Under the pieces are notes generated by a model, which was given only the letters and a program-made list of their open reading frames with translations, ran no database searches and was not told the DNA's origin. Both the position numbers and the translations under genes were made by a program. 42,413 nt of DNA from Ruminococcus sp. (GTDB taxonomy: Bacteria > Bacillota > Clostridia > Oscillospirales > Acutalibacteraceae), in the NCBI GenBank assembly GCA_017481885.1, contig JAFUOM010000102.1:1-42413 (forward strand), given 5' to 3'. Shown one piece after another: positions 1 to 8,019 of the stretch (position 1 is its first letter; every line of letters starts with the position of its first letter).

Positions 1-431
1 ACTTCACAACAATCCGTAGAAGAATCGCTAGACTCAAGCAGCTCAGAGCTATGGAGGCTGATGGTACATTCGATCTCCTTCCAAAGAAGGAAGTTATCAA
101 GCTCAACCTCGAAATCGAGAAGCTCGAGAAGTTCCTCGGCGGTATCAAGGATATGGAGCAGATTCCTGGTTGTCTCTTTATCGTAGACCCAAGAAAAGAA
201 AAGATTGCTGTATCTGAGGCTAAGAAGCTCGGTATCCCAGTTGTTGCTATCGTTGATACAAACTGTGATCCTGACGACGTTGACTACGTTATCCCTGGTA
301 ACGACGACGCTATCCGTGCAGTAAAGCTTATCTGCGGTGCTATGGCTAACGCTATTATCGAGGGCAGAGAGGGCCAGATGGGCGCTGCTGCTAGAGATGA
401 GGCAGAAGTAGAAGAACTCGTTGAGGAGTAA
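1..431 (+). CDS. rpsB: 30S ribosomal protein S2, C-terminal part
   Basis: Small-subunit ribosomal protein S2; the 5' part lies before the window. The open frame begins at base 3 and reads [16 protein letters not shown], then [28 protein letters not shown] and [15 protein letters not shown], which are the conserved coiled-coil exit and C-terminal core of bacterial S2. The tail is acidic (residues such as [10 protein letters not shown]), common in Clostridia. It lies 45 bases before tsf on the same strand, the standard rpsB-tsf operon. Codon use is strongly biased (GCT, CTC, AAG, ATC), as expected for a highly expressed gene. Confidence 0.97.
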   Translation, partial: FTTIRRRIARLKQLRAMEADGTFDLLPKKEVIKLNLEIEKLEKFLGGIKDMEQIPGCLFIVDPRKEKIAVSEAKKLGIPVVAIVDTNCDPDDVDYVIPGNDDAIRAVKLICGAMANAIIEGREGQMGAAARDEAEVEELVEE

Positions 432-476
432 TTTCTATATTATTTAATTGTATATATTACGAAAGGATTGATATAA

Positions 477-1400
477 ATGGCATTTACAGCTCAAGACGTA
501 AAAGCATTACGTGAGAAGACAGGCTGCGGTATGATGGACTGCAAAAAGGCTCTCACAGAGGCTAACGGCGATATGGACGCTGCTGTTGATTTCTTAAGAG
601 AGCAGGGTCTTGCTAAGCAGGCTAAGAAAGCATCAAGAATTGCTGCTGAGGGCGTTGCTTACGCTATCACAAACGACGACAACACAGCAGGTGTAGTTAT
701 CGAAGTTAACGCAGAGACAGACTTCGTTGCTAAGAACGCTGATTTCGTAGCTTTTGTTAACACATGTGCTCAGACAGTTATGGAGAACAACCCAGCTGAT
801 GTTGAAGCACTCAAGGCTTTAAAGGCAGTTGGCACAGAAATGACAGTTGCTGAGCTTTTACAGGAGAAGGTTCTTACAATCGGTGAGAACATCCAGATCC
901 GTAGATTCGAGAAGTTTGATGGCCCAACAGTTGGTTATGTTCATGCTGGCGGTAAGATTGGTGTTATCGTTAACTTTGAGACAGACGTTGACACAGCTAA
1001 CGCTGACTTCGTTGCTTATGGTAAAGACGTAGCTATGCAGATTGCTGCTCTTAACACACCATACTTAAACGAGTCTGACGTTCCTGCTGAGGTTATCGAC
1101 CACGAGAAGGAAATCCTCGTTGCTCAGATGAAGCAGGATCCAAAGATGGCTAACAAGCCAGAGCAGGTTCTTACAAAGATCGTTGAGGGTAAGATTGGCA
1201 AGTTCTATAAAGAGAACTGCCTCGTAGACCAGGAGTTCGTTAAGGACAACTCAATGACAGTTGCTAAGTACACAGAGTCAGTTGCTAAGAAGCTCGGCGG
1301 TTCTATCAAGATTACTAAGTTCACTCGTTTCGAGAAGGGCGAAGGTATCGAGAAGCGTCAGGACGACTTTGCTGCTGAAGTTGCAAGTATGGTAAAATAA
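477..1400 (+). CDS. tsf: elongation factor Ts
   Basis: Guanine nucleotide exchange factor that recycles EF-Tu from GDP to GTP form in the cytoplasm. 307 residues. The N-terminal UBA-like domain carries the signature KTGCGMMDCKKAL (about residues 14-26); the core carries ETDFVAKN (about 77-84) and a duplicated exchange domain with a second ETDVDTANADF stretch. The start ATG is preceded by GAAAGGA at 463-469. Cotranscribed with rpsB and closed by a strong hairpin terminator just downstream. Codon use is of the highly expressed type. Confidence 0.98.
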   Translation: MAFTAQDVKALREKTGCGMMDCKKALTEANGDMDAAVDFLREQGLAKQAKKASRIAAEGVAYAITNDDNTAGVVIEVNAETDFVAKNADFVAFVNTCAQTVMENNPADVEALKALKAVGTEMTVAELLQEKVLTIGENIQIRRFEKFDGPTVGYVHAGGKIGVIVNFETDVDTANADFVAYGKDVAMQIAALNTPYLNESDVPAEVIDHEKEILVAQMKQDPKMANKPEQVLTKIVEGKIGKFYKENCLVDQEFVKDNSMTVAKYTESVAKKLGGSIKITKFTRFEKGEGIEKRQDDFAAEVASMVK

Positions 1401-1416
1401 TTATATTTGATAAATT

Positions 1417-1446
1417 AGGAGTGGTTTCAGGACCACTCCTTTTTTA
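1417..1446 (+). terminator. Rho-independent terminator of rpsB-tsf
   Basis: A perfect 9-bp stem, AGGAGTGGT (1417-1425) with ACCACTCCT (1432-1440), a six-base loop and a run of T to 1446. It separates the rpsB-tsf unit from pyrH. Confidence 0.93.
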
Positions 1447-1490
1447 TTGTTAAATTTTGATTAAAAATAACATATTCTGGCTTATTCTTC

Positions 1491-1519
1491 TTTACAAAAT
1501 GCACTAAATGTTGTATAAT
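1491..1519 (+). promoter_or_regulatory. sigma-A promoter for the pyrH operon
   Basis: TTTACA (1491-1496), a 17-base spacer and a perfect TATAAT (1514-1519), lying between the tsf terminator and pyrH. It would drive the long downstream run; no other comparably good promoter was seen before 16.9 kb. Confidence 0.85.
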
Positions 1520-1554
1520 CAAAATAATTATAAAGATAACTATGAGGTGATTTA

Positions 1555-2265
1555 ATGAAATCCAAATACAAGAGAATTCTTCTCAAGCTTTCAGGTGAAT
1601 CATTAGCAGGAGAGGCTAAGCACGGAATCGACTTTGATACAGTGCTTTCTTTCTGCGAACCTATCAAAAAGCTTGTTGAAGACGGCGTGGAAGTAGCTAT
1701 TGTTGTCGGTGGCGGTAATTTCTGGAGAGGCCGTTCAAGCGGTGATATGGACAGAACTAGAGCTGACCATATGGGTATGCTTGCAACTACAATCAACGCT
1801 CTTGGTGTTGCTGATGCACTTGAGCAGATTGGTGTTGATGTAAGAGTTCAGACAGCTATCGGTATGCGTGCAATCGCTGAACCATATATTAGAAATAAGG
1901 CAATACGTCATCTTGAAAAGGGAAGAGTAGTAATTTTCGGTTGTGGTACCGGTAACCCGTTCTTCTCAACTGATACAGCTGCAGCTCTTCGTGCTGCTGA
2001 AATTGAAGCTCAGATTATTCTCAAAGCTACAATGGTAGATGGCGTGTATGACTCCGACCCTAAGACAAATCCTGACGCTGTTCGTTACAGCAAGATTTCT
2101 TTCCATGATGTTCTTGAAAAAGACCTCAAGGTTATGGATTCAACAGCAGCCGCTATCTGTAAGGACAATAACATTGGGCTTTTAGTATTCAGTGTTGATG
2201 ACCCTAATAACATTTATGACGCTGTATGCGACGATTCAATCGGCACATTAGTGGGTAATTTCTAA
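1555..2265 (+). CDS. pyrH: UMP kinase
   Basis: Phosphorylates UMP to UDP in the cytoplasm (pyrimidine nucleotide synthesis). 236 residues, the usual length. It belongs to the amino acid kinase fold: N-terminal [17 protein letters not shown], the glycine-rich [10 protein letters not shown] loop (about 58-67), [14 protein letters not shown], and [20 protein letters not shown] (about 125-144) for nucleotide binding. SD is TGAGGTGA just before ATG 1555. First gene of the long operon, followed after 36 bases by frr; the pyrH-frr pairing is widely conserved. Confidence 0.98.
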   Translation: MKSKYKRILLKLSGESLAGEAKHGIDFDTVLSFCEPIKKLVEDGVEVAIVVGGGNFWRGRSSGDMDRTRADHMGMLATTINALGVADALEQIGVDVRVQTAIGMRAIAEPYIRNKAIRHLEKGRVVIFGCGTGNPFFSTDTAAALRAAEIEAQIILKATMVDGVYDSDPKTNPDAVRYSKISFHDVLEKDLKVMDSTAAAICKDNNIGLLVFSVDDPNNIYDAVCDDSIGTLVGNF

Positions 2266-2301
2266 TTTAATCTAATTTTCTATTCATAGGAGGATAAATA
2301 T

Positions 2302-2856
2302 ATGAAAGCTACATTAAAAAAGTCAGAAGAGAGAATGAATAGACGTATCGACCACCTCGACGCTGAATTTAAGTCTATCCGTGCAGGCAGAGCTAACCCT
2401 GCAGTTTTAGATAAAGTAACTGTTGATTATTATTCAACACCAACACCTATCAATCAGCTTGCTGCTGTATCTGTAACTGAGGCAAGAACTCTTACAATCC
2501 AGCCTTGGGATGCATCAGTATTAAGAATGATTGAAAAAGCAATCCAGATGTCAGACATCGGTATTAATCCACAGAACGACGGTAAGTGCATCCGTCTTCT
2601 TTTCCCACCACTCACTGAGGATAAGCGTAAGGAAATTGCTAAGGAAATCTCTGGCATTGCAGAAGATACAAAAGTTCAGGTTCGTAATGTCCGCCGTGAT
2701 ACTATCGACAAGCTCAAGGCAATGAAGAAGGACGGAGAGCTTACAGAAGACGACCTCAAGCAGGGCGAAAAGAAGGTTCAGGAGCAGACCGACAAGTTCA
2801 TAAAGCTTATTGACCAGATGGCTGATAAGAAAAAGAAAGAGATTATGGAAATCTGA
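2302..2856 (+). CDS. frr: ribosome recycling factor
   Basis: Splits post-termination ribosomes together with EF-G. 184 residues, typical length. Recognisable by FKSIRAGRANPAVLDKVTVDYY (first helix and hinge; about 27-48), TPINQLAAVSV, LTIQPWDAS, and the long three-helix bundle with VRNVRRDTIDKLK near residue 131. SD AGGAGG lies at 2288-2293. It ends with TGA one base before the uppS start. Confidence 0.98.
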   Translation: MKATLKKSEERMNRRIDHLDAEFKSIRAGRANPAVLDKVTVDYYSTPTPINQLAAVSVTEARTLTIQPWDASVLRMIEKAIQMSDIGINPQNDGKCIRLLFPPLTEDKRKEIAKEISGIAEDTKVQVRNVRRDTIDKLKAMKKDGELTEDDLKQGEKKVQEQTDKFIKLIDQMADKKKKEIMEI

Positions 2857-2857
2857 T

Positions 2858-3601
2858 ATGGCATTGTTTAATAAAAACAAGGAAAAGTTTTCGCTAAACG
2901 ATATCATACTACCTGAACATATTGGAATAATAATGGACGGTAACGGCAGATGGGCAAAAAAGCGTGGTCTGCCACGTACCGCCGGACATACTGCTGGTGC
3001 TCAGACATTCAGAAGAATCGCACGTTATTGTTCTGATATAGGTATAAAATATCTGACAGTATATGCTTTTTCTACCGAGAACTGGAAACGTCCGAAAGAA
3101 GAAGTGGACGCAATTATGAAGCTCTTTAAGGAGTATATGATTGAGGCTATTTCTGATTTTCAGGACGATAGTATTGTTGTTAAATTTATTGGCGACAGAA
3201 CAGTTTTTCCACCTGATATGCTTGAGCTTATCGAAAAAAATGAACAGGATTCAAAAGACAGAGATGGTATGGTTCTTAATATTGCGATGAATTACGGTGG
3301 CAGAGATGAAATCGTAAACGCTGTTAAGACTATCGCTCAGGACGTCAAGGACGGAAAGCTTGATGTCAGTGATATTAATGCTCAACTGATTAGCGACAGT
3401 ATTTATACAAAGGGTCAACCGGACCCTGACCTTATTATTCGCCCAAGTGGTGAATACCGAACATCCAACTTCCTTTTGTGGCAATCTGCGTACTCAGAGT
3501 ACTGCATTATGGATGTGCTTTGGCCTGATTTTAAGAGTGAACATCTTGATAAGGCATTGATTGAGTATGCTAAGCGTAACAGGCGTTTTGGCGGTATTTA
3601 A
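2858..3601 (+). CDS. uppS: isoprenyl transferase (undecaprenyl diphosphate synthase)
   Basis: Makes the C55 lipid carrier precursor for peptidoglycan from FPP and IPP. 247 residues from ATG 2858; an in-frame ATG at 2810 lies inside frr and is less likely. Signatures: GIIMDGNGRWAKKRGLPR with the catalytic Asp (about 24-41), TVYAFSTENWKRP (about 72-84), and near the C-terminus DLIIRPSGEYRTSNFLLWQ with the IPP-binding Arg residues. Start lies one base after frr; the SD is weak (GGAA at 2847-2850), suggesting translational coupling. Confidence 0.96.
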   Translation: MALFNKNKEKFSLNDIILPEHIGIIMDGNGRWAKKRGLPRTAGHTAGAQTFRRIARYCSDIGIKYLTVYAFSTENWKRPKEEVDAIMKLFKEYMIEAISDFQDDSIVVKFIGDRTVFPPDMLELIEKNEQDSKDRDGMVLNIAMNYGGRDEIVNAVKTIAQDVKDGKLDVSDINAQLISDSIYTKGQPDPDLIIRPSGEYRTSNFLLWQSAYSEYCIMDVLWPDFKSEHLDKALIEYAKRNRRFGGI

Positions 3602-3631
3602 TCTAATATATTGAAAGTTTGGTGATACCCG

Positions 3632-4447
3632 ATGAAAACTAGACTAATCTCTGCAGCAGTCGGCATAGTATTATGTGTCGTGCTTATGATTATCGGCGAA
3701 ATGAATTCAATAGTAATCCGAATCGCAATAGCACTTGTAACTTCACTTATATGTGGTGAGTTGCTTTCTGCAAAAGACTTACATAAAGACCTGAAAATTT
3801 CAATTCCTTGTTTATCTTTCGGTCTTTTAATGCCGTTACTTAGCGGTACAACAATAAAATTTATTCCATTATATCTTTTTGCAGTGGTTTTGTTTTCAAT
3901 TCTTGTAGCTTTTCACGATAAGATTAAGATAGATGATGCTTTCTTTGCGTTTGGTGGTACGTTGCTTCTGACTTTATCAATGACATCATTTGCATATACA
4001 GCCTGCAATCCGAACGGTCATTCGTCATTCTGGGTAGTACTGACATTAGGTGTGCCATGGCTTGCCGATAGCGGAGCTTATTTTGCCGGAGTATTTCTTG
4101 GTAAACACAAGTTGTGTCCAGCAATTAGCCCTAAGAAAACAATCGAAGGCGCTGTCGGAGGACTTATCAGCGGAGCCTTGGGTTCGTTATTAATAGGCTT
4201 GGTTTTCCTTTTAATTTACAAGGATGTTACTATCAATTTTCTACCACTAGTAATTATCGGACTGATTAATCCAATTGTGTCAATCATCGGTGATTTAGCT
4301 TTTTCTGTAATCAAGCGTTCCTGTGGCATCAAGGATTATGGTTCAATTATGCCGGGTCACGGTGGTATGCTCGACAGATTCGACAGCATAATTTTCTGTG
4401 CTCCGCTTGTATTCATTATTTCTAGTCTATTTACTGTTATTTCGTAA
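3632..4447 (+). CDS. cdsA: phosphatidate cytidylyltransferase
   Basis: Integral membrane enzyme making CDP-diacylglycerol from phosphatidate and CTP. 271 residues with about seven to eight hydrophobic segments. The family signature is near the C-terminus: KRSCGIKDYGSIMPGHGGML then DRFDS (about 228-252), with the Asp/Arg residues of the CDP-OH motif; ISPKKTIEGAVGG near residue 166 is also conserved. SD GGTGAT at 3621-3626. Sits between uppS and dxr as in many Firmicutes. Confidence 0.97.
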   Translation: MKTRLISAAVGIVLCVVLMIIGEMNSIVIRIAIALVTSLICGELLSAKDLHKDLKISIPCLSFGLLMPLLSGTTIKFIPLYLFAVVLFSILVAFHDKIKIDDAFFAFGGTLLLTLSMTSFAYTACNPNGHSSFWVVLTLGVPWLADSGAYFAGVFLGKHKLCPAISPKKTIEGAVGGLISGALGSLLIGLVFLLIYKDVTINFLPLVIIGLINPIVSIIGDLAFSVIKRSCGIKDYGSIMPGHGGMLDRFDSIIFCAPLVFIISSLFTVIS

Positions 4448-4458
4448 TCGAGGTCAAT

Positions 4459-5607
4459 ATGGTTAACAAATTGTCTGTTTTAGGCTCTACAGGCTCTATC
4501 GGTACGCAAACGCTTGACGTTGCACGAAAACTTAATTTACAAGTTCCGGTTCTTTCTGCTCATAGTAATATTAAGTTGCTTGAGGAGCAGATTCGTGAAT
4601 TTAAACCACAAGTGGTTGTTGTTTTTGATGAGAGTAAAGCTGAGGAACTCAAACTCAATATTAAAGACCTCAATACGAAAGTATACAGTGGTATGGACGG
4701 CTTACTTTATGCGGCAACTTACGATGACTGCGATTTAGTAGTAAATTCCGTTGTCGGTATGGTAGGACTCAAGCCAACCCTTGCATCAATCGAAGCTAAA
4801 AAGAATATAGCTTTCGCAAACAAAGAAACGCTTGTTGCCGGTGGTGCCCTTGTTATAGATGCTGCAAAGAAAAACGGCGTTACACTTTTCCCGGTTGACA
4901 GCGAACATTCTGCTATTTTCCAGTGCTTACAGGCTTCACCGCCTGAAAAAGCATTGAAGAAGATTCTTCTTACAGCATCGGGCGGTCCGTTTTTCGGTAA
5001 GACTGCTGACGAGCTGAAAAATGTCACTGTAGCTCAGGCACTCAATCACCCTAATTGGGCAATGGGTGCAAAAATTACCATTGACTCAGCTACAATGATG
5101 AACAAAGGACTTGAAATTATCGAGGCGGCTTGGCTATTCGATATTTCACCTGACAATATTGAGGTCGTGGTACATAGAGAGAGTATTATTCACTCTATGG
5201 TTGAATTCGTAGATAACAGCGTTTTGGCTCAGCTCGGACTTCCTGATATGAGAATTCCTATCCAGTACGCTATTACATATCCGCACAGGTACGAGTCACC
5301 AGTCGAGTCACTCGATTTCTCTAAGATTTCGTCGATGACTTTTTATCATCCTGACTACGATACTTTTAAGTGTCTTAAAGCCTGCAAAAAGGCTATGTCA
5401 CGTGGCGGTGTTATCCCTGCTGTTGCTAATGGTGCCAACGAGGTAGCTAACAAATTATTCAGAGAAAATAAAATCAGCTTCCTTGAAATTGGTGAGCTGG
5501 TTTCTTCAGCGGTAGATAACTTTACTTTTAAAGAGGCAAAAAGCCTTTCTGATGTACTCGATGCTGACAAACAGGCAAGAGAGTACGTATACAATGCAGT
5601 TAAATAA
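4459..5607 (+). CDS. dxr: 1-deoxy-D-xylulose 5-phosphate reductoisomerase
   Basis: Converts DXP to MEP with NADPH, first committed step of the non-mevalonate isoprenoid pathway; ispG follows in the same operon. 382 residues. NADPH-binding GSTGSIGTQTL at about 9-19; metal/substrate site FPVDSEHSAIFQC (about 143-155) and ASGGPF; HPNWAMGAKITIDSATMMNK with GLEIIEA (about 198-224). SD GAGGT lies at 4450-4454, 11 bases after the cdsA stop. Confidence 0.98.
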   Translation: MVNKLSVLGSTGSIGTQTLDVARKLNLQVPVLSAHSNIKLLEEQIREFKPQVVVVFDESKAEELKLNIKDLNTKVYSGMDGLLYAATYDDCDLVVNSVVGMVGLKPTLASIEAKKNIAFANKETLVAGGALVIDAAKKNGVTLFPVDSEHSAIFQCLQASPPEKALKKILLTASGGPFFGKTADELKNVTVAQALNHPNWAMGAKITIDSATMMNKGLEIIEAAWLFDISPDNIEVVVHRESIIHSMVEFVDNSVLAQLGLPDMRIPIQYAITYPHRYESPVESLDFSKISSMTFYHPDYDTFKCLKACKKAMSRGGVIPAVANGANEVANKLFRENKISFLEIGELVSSAVDNFTFKEAKSLSDVLDADKQAREYVYNAVK

Positions 5608-5613
5608 TAGGAG

Positions 5614-6962
5614 ATGATTTTATCACAACTGTTGCACTAATAATCATTGCGGTTGTATTATTCGAACTTATTATATTTTTCCATGAGGGTGGACATTTTA
5701 TTGCCGCTAAGAAAAGCGGTGTAAAAGTAAATGAATTTGCTCTTGGTATGGGACCAAAGCTTTTTTCTTTTACCAAAGGTGAAACAACTTATTCTTTGCG
5801 ACTTTTCCCAATTGGCGGTTATTGTGCCATGGAAGGCGAAGACGAAGAAAGCGACAACCCACGTGCTTTCAATAATGCCAAGATTTATAAGCGTATGATT
5901 ATCGTAGTAGCCGGTGCTACTATGAATATACTCTTTGGTTTGGTGCTGATGATGATTACGTTGTTGCCTGTTGAGCAGTTCACTTCAACAACTATTTCGG
6001 CTTTTCAGCCTTGCTCTTTCACAGCGAGCACGGGTTTAAAAGAAGGCGACAAGATTGTTGAATTCAACGATTATAAAATCAATACTGCAAGCGATTTCAG
6101 TTTTGCAATGTACACTATGCCACTTGTTGAGGTTGACGGAACAACTTTTGAAATCTACAAAGAAGATTGTCTTTTCTATTTGTGGGGTCACTGTTCTTCT
6201 ATTTCACAAAAGCTCACGGATGAGCAGTTTAAAAGTATGTATAAACTTTGGGAGGAAGGCTCTAAGGTTATTTTAAATACAACTGACAGAGACTCAGCAT
6301 ATAAAGCTATGTGTGAGTATATCGACAAAATTAACGAGGCTGTATCACTTGAAAAGGTAGCTGAGTATCCTGCAATCGAAGAAAAAGCCACACGACAGCG
6401 TTATCGTACAGATGTAACAGTAGTCCGTGACGGTGAAAAGCAGGTTATCAAAGACGTCGATTTCTTAACTTACAGAGACGGCGAAACCAATGAGCCAACC
6501 ATTGCTATTGACTTTACTGTTTTACCGATTGAAAAGAATTTTGGTACTCTTATGAGCCAGTCTTTCAACCAGACTGTGTCTGTTGTCAGAATGGTGTGGG
6601 GAAGCCTTGTTGGTATGGTAAAGGGTCAGTTTGGTATCAATGATGTATCTGGACCTGTTGGTCTTGCATCAGCAATCACCGACGTAGCATCAGAAAGCTT
6701 AAAAACAGGCTTCTTGGATGCTGTAATGAGTATTGTATATGTTATGACTGTTATTACCGTGAATTTGGGCATTGTTAATATGCTTCCATTTCCGGCATTA
6801 GATGGCGGTCGTTTTGTAATGCTTCTCATTGAAGCTATATTCAGAAAACCTGTTCCTCGCAAAATCGAAGGTATAATAAATGGTGCAGGTTTAGTTTTAC
6901 TGCTGGCGTTAATGGCAGTTATCACGTTCAAAGATATATGGGTGCTTATATTTGGAGGATAA
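5614..6962 (+). CDS. rseP: RIP metalloprotease RseP, start codon out of frame
   Basis: Membrane site-2 protease of regulated intramembrane proteolysis. The open frame has the zinc motif HEGGH in the first membrane helix (about 5691-5705), a PDZ domain and the C-terminal second metal motif NMLPFPALDGGRFV (around 6780-6815). The next gene's TAA stop comes at 6960-6962. The frame with HEGGH has no ATG, GTG or TTG between the upstream TAA (5601-5603) and ATG 5748, which lies past the active site. A well-placed ATG at 5614 (SD TAGGAG 5608-5613) is one base out of frame: it reads MILSQLLH then stop. One extra T in the T4 run at 5618-5621 would give MIFITTVALII and restore a normal N-terminus. The alternatives are a rare ATC start at 5622, real frameshift mutation, or a sequencing error. 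The PDZ carries an unusually long helical insert at about 6140-6400. Confidence 0.9.
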
Positions 6963-6963
6963 T

Positions 6964-8004
6964 ATGAGTAAAATTCAGGTAAAAGCAGGAAATGTGTTTA
7001 TAGGAAATGGTGCAGAGGTTTCTATCCAGTCTATGCTCAACACAAGAGCTGACGATATTGAAGGTTCTGTTTTACAAGCAAAAAGACTCGAAGATGCAGG
7101 ATGCCAGATTATCCGTGCCGCTATTCCTGATATGAATGCTGTGCGTCTTATCCCTGCTTTAAAAGAAGCTGTTTCAATACCTGTTGTTGCTGATATCCAT
7201 TTTGATTACAAGCTTGCACTTGAATCGGTTGCCGCAGGTATCGACAAAATACGTATAAATCCTGGTAATATCGGTGACGAAGACAGAGTTAAACAGGTCG
7301 CAAAAGCCTGCAAAGATAAAAGTATTCCTATACGAATCGGTGTGAATTCAGGTTCACTTGAAAAGGAAATCCTCAAAAAGTATGGTCATCCTACTGCTCA
7401 AGCTTTGTGTGACAGTGCTTTGTATCACGCATCATTGCTTGAAAAATTCGATTTTACTGACATCGTGCTTTCAATGAAAAGCAGTGATGTAAAAACTATG
7501 GTCGATGCTTACGAAATAGCTAACAGCAGCTGTGACTACCCGCTTCACCTTGGCGTTACCGAGGCTGGTACAACACGAATGGGTATCATTAAATCCAGTG
7601 CAGGCATAGGTTCTCTCTTACTTCACGGTATCGGTGACACTATCCGTATTTCGTTAACAGCCGACCCTGTTGAAGAAATTTATGCCGCAAAGGATTTGTT
7701 AAAAGCAATCGGACTCAAAAAAGACGGAATAACATTCGTATCCTGTCCGACTTGTGGCAGAACAAAAATAGACCTCATTGGTCTTGCAAATGAGGCTCAA
7801 GAGCGCCTTAAAGATTGCAATAAAAATATCAAAGTTGCTATTATGGGATGCGTTGTCAACGGTCCGGGAGAAGCAAAGGAAGCCGATATTGGTATTGCCG
7901 GTGGCGACAAAGAGGGTCTTGTTTTCAAAAAGGGACAGATTTTGTACAAAGTTCCTGAAGATAAACTCATCGACGCTCTGATTGATGAAATAGATAAAAT
8001 GTAA
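6964..8004 (+). CDS. ispG: 4-hydroxy-3-methylbut-2-enyl diphosphate synthase
   Basis: Iron-sulfur enzyme converting MEcPP to HMBPP in the MEP pathway. 346 residues from ATG 6964, which has SD GGAGG (6954-6958) at good spacing; the in-frame TTG at 6952 overlaps rseP and the SD and is unlikely. Signatures: VSIQSMLNT, VVADIHFDYKLAL, IRINPGNIG, IRIGVNSGSLE; the 4Fe-4S cysteines are in SCPTCGRT and MGCVVNGPGEAKEADIG near the C-terminus. Compact bacterial form without the plant-type insert. Confidence 0.98.
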   Translation: MSKIQVKAGNVFIGNGAEVSIQSMLNTRADDIEGSVLQAKRLEDAGCQIIRAAIPDMNAVRLIPALKEAVSIPVVADIHFDYKLALESVAAGIDKIRINPGNIGDEDRVKQVAKACKDKSIPIRIGVNSGSLEKEILKKYGHPTAQALCDSALYHASLLEKFDFTDIVLSMKSSDVKTMVDAYEIANSSCDYPLHLGVTEAGTTRMGIIKSSAGIGSLLLHGIGDTIRISLTADPVEEIYAAKDLLKAIGLKKDGITFVSCPTCGRTKIDLIGLANEAQERLKDCNKNIKVAIMGCVVNGPGEAKEADIGIAGGDKEGLVFKKGQILYKVPEDKLIDALIDEIDKM

Positions 8005-8019
8005 AATGAAAGGTAACTA

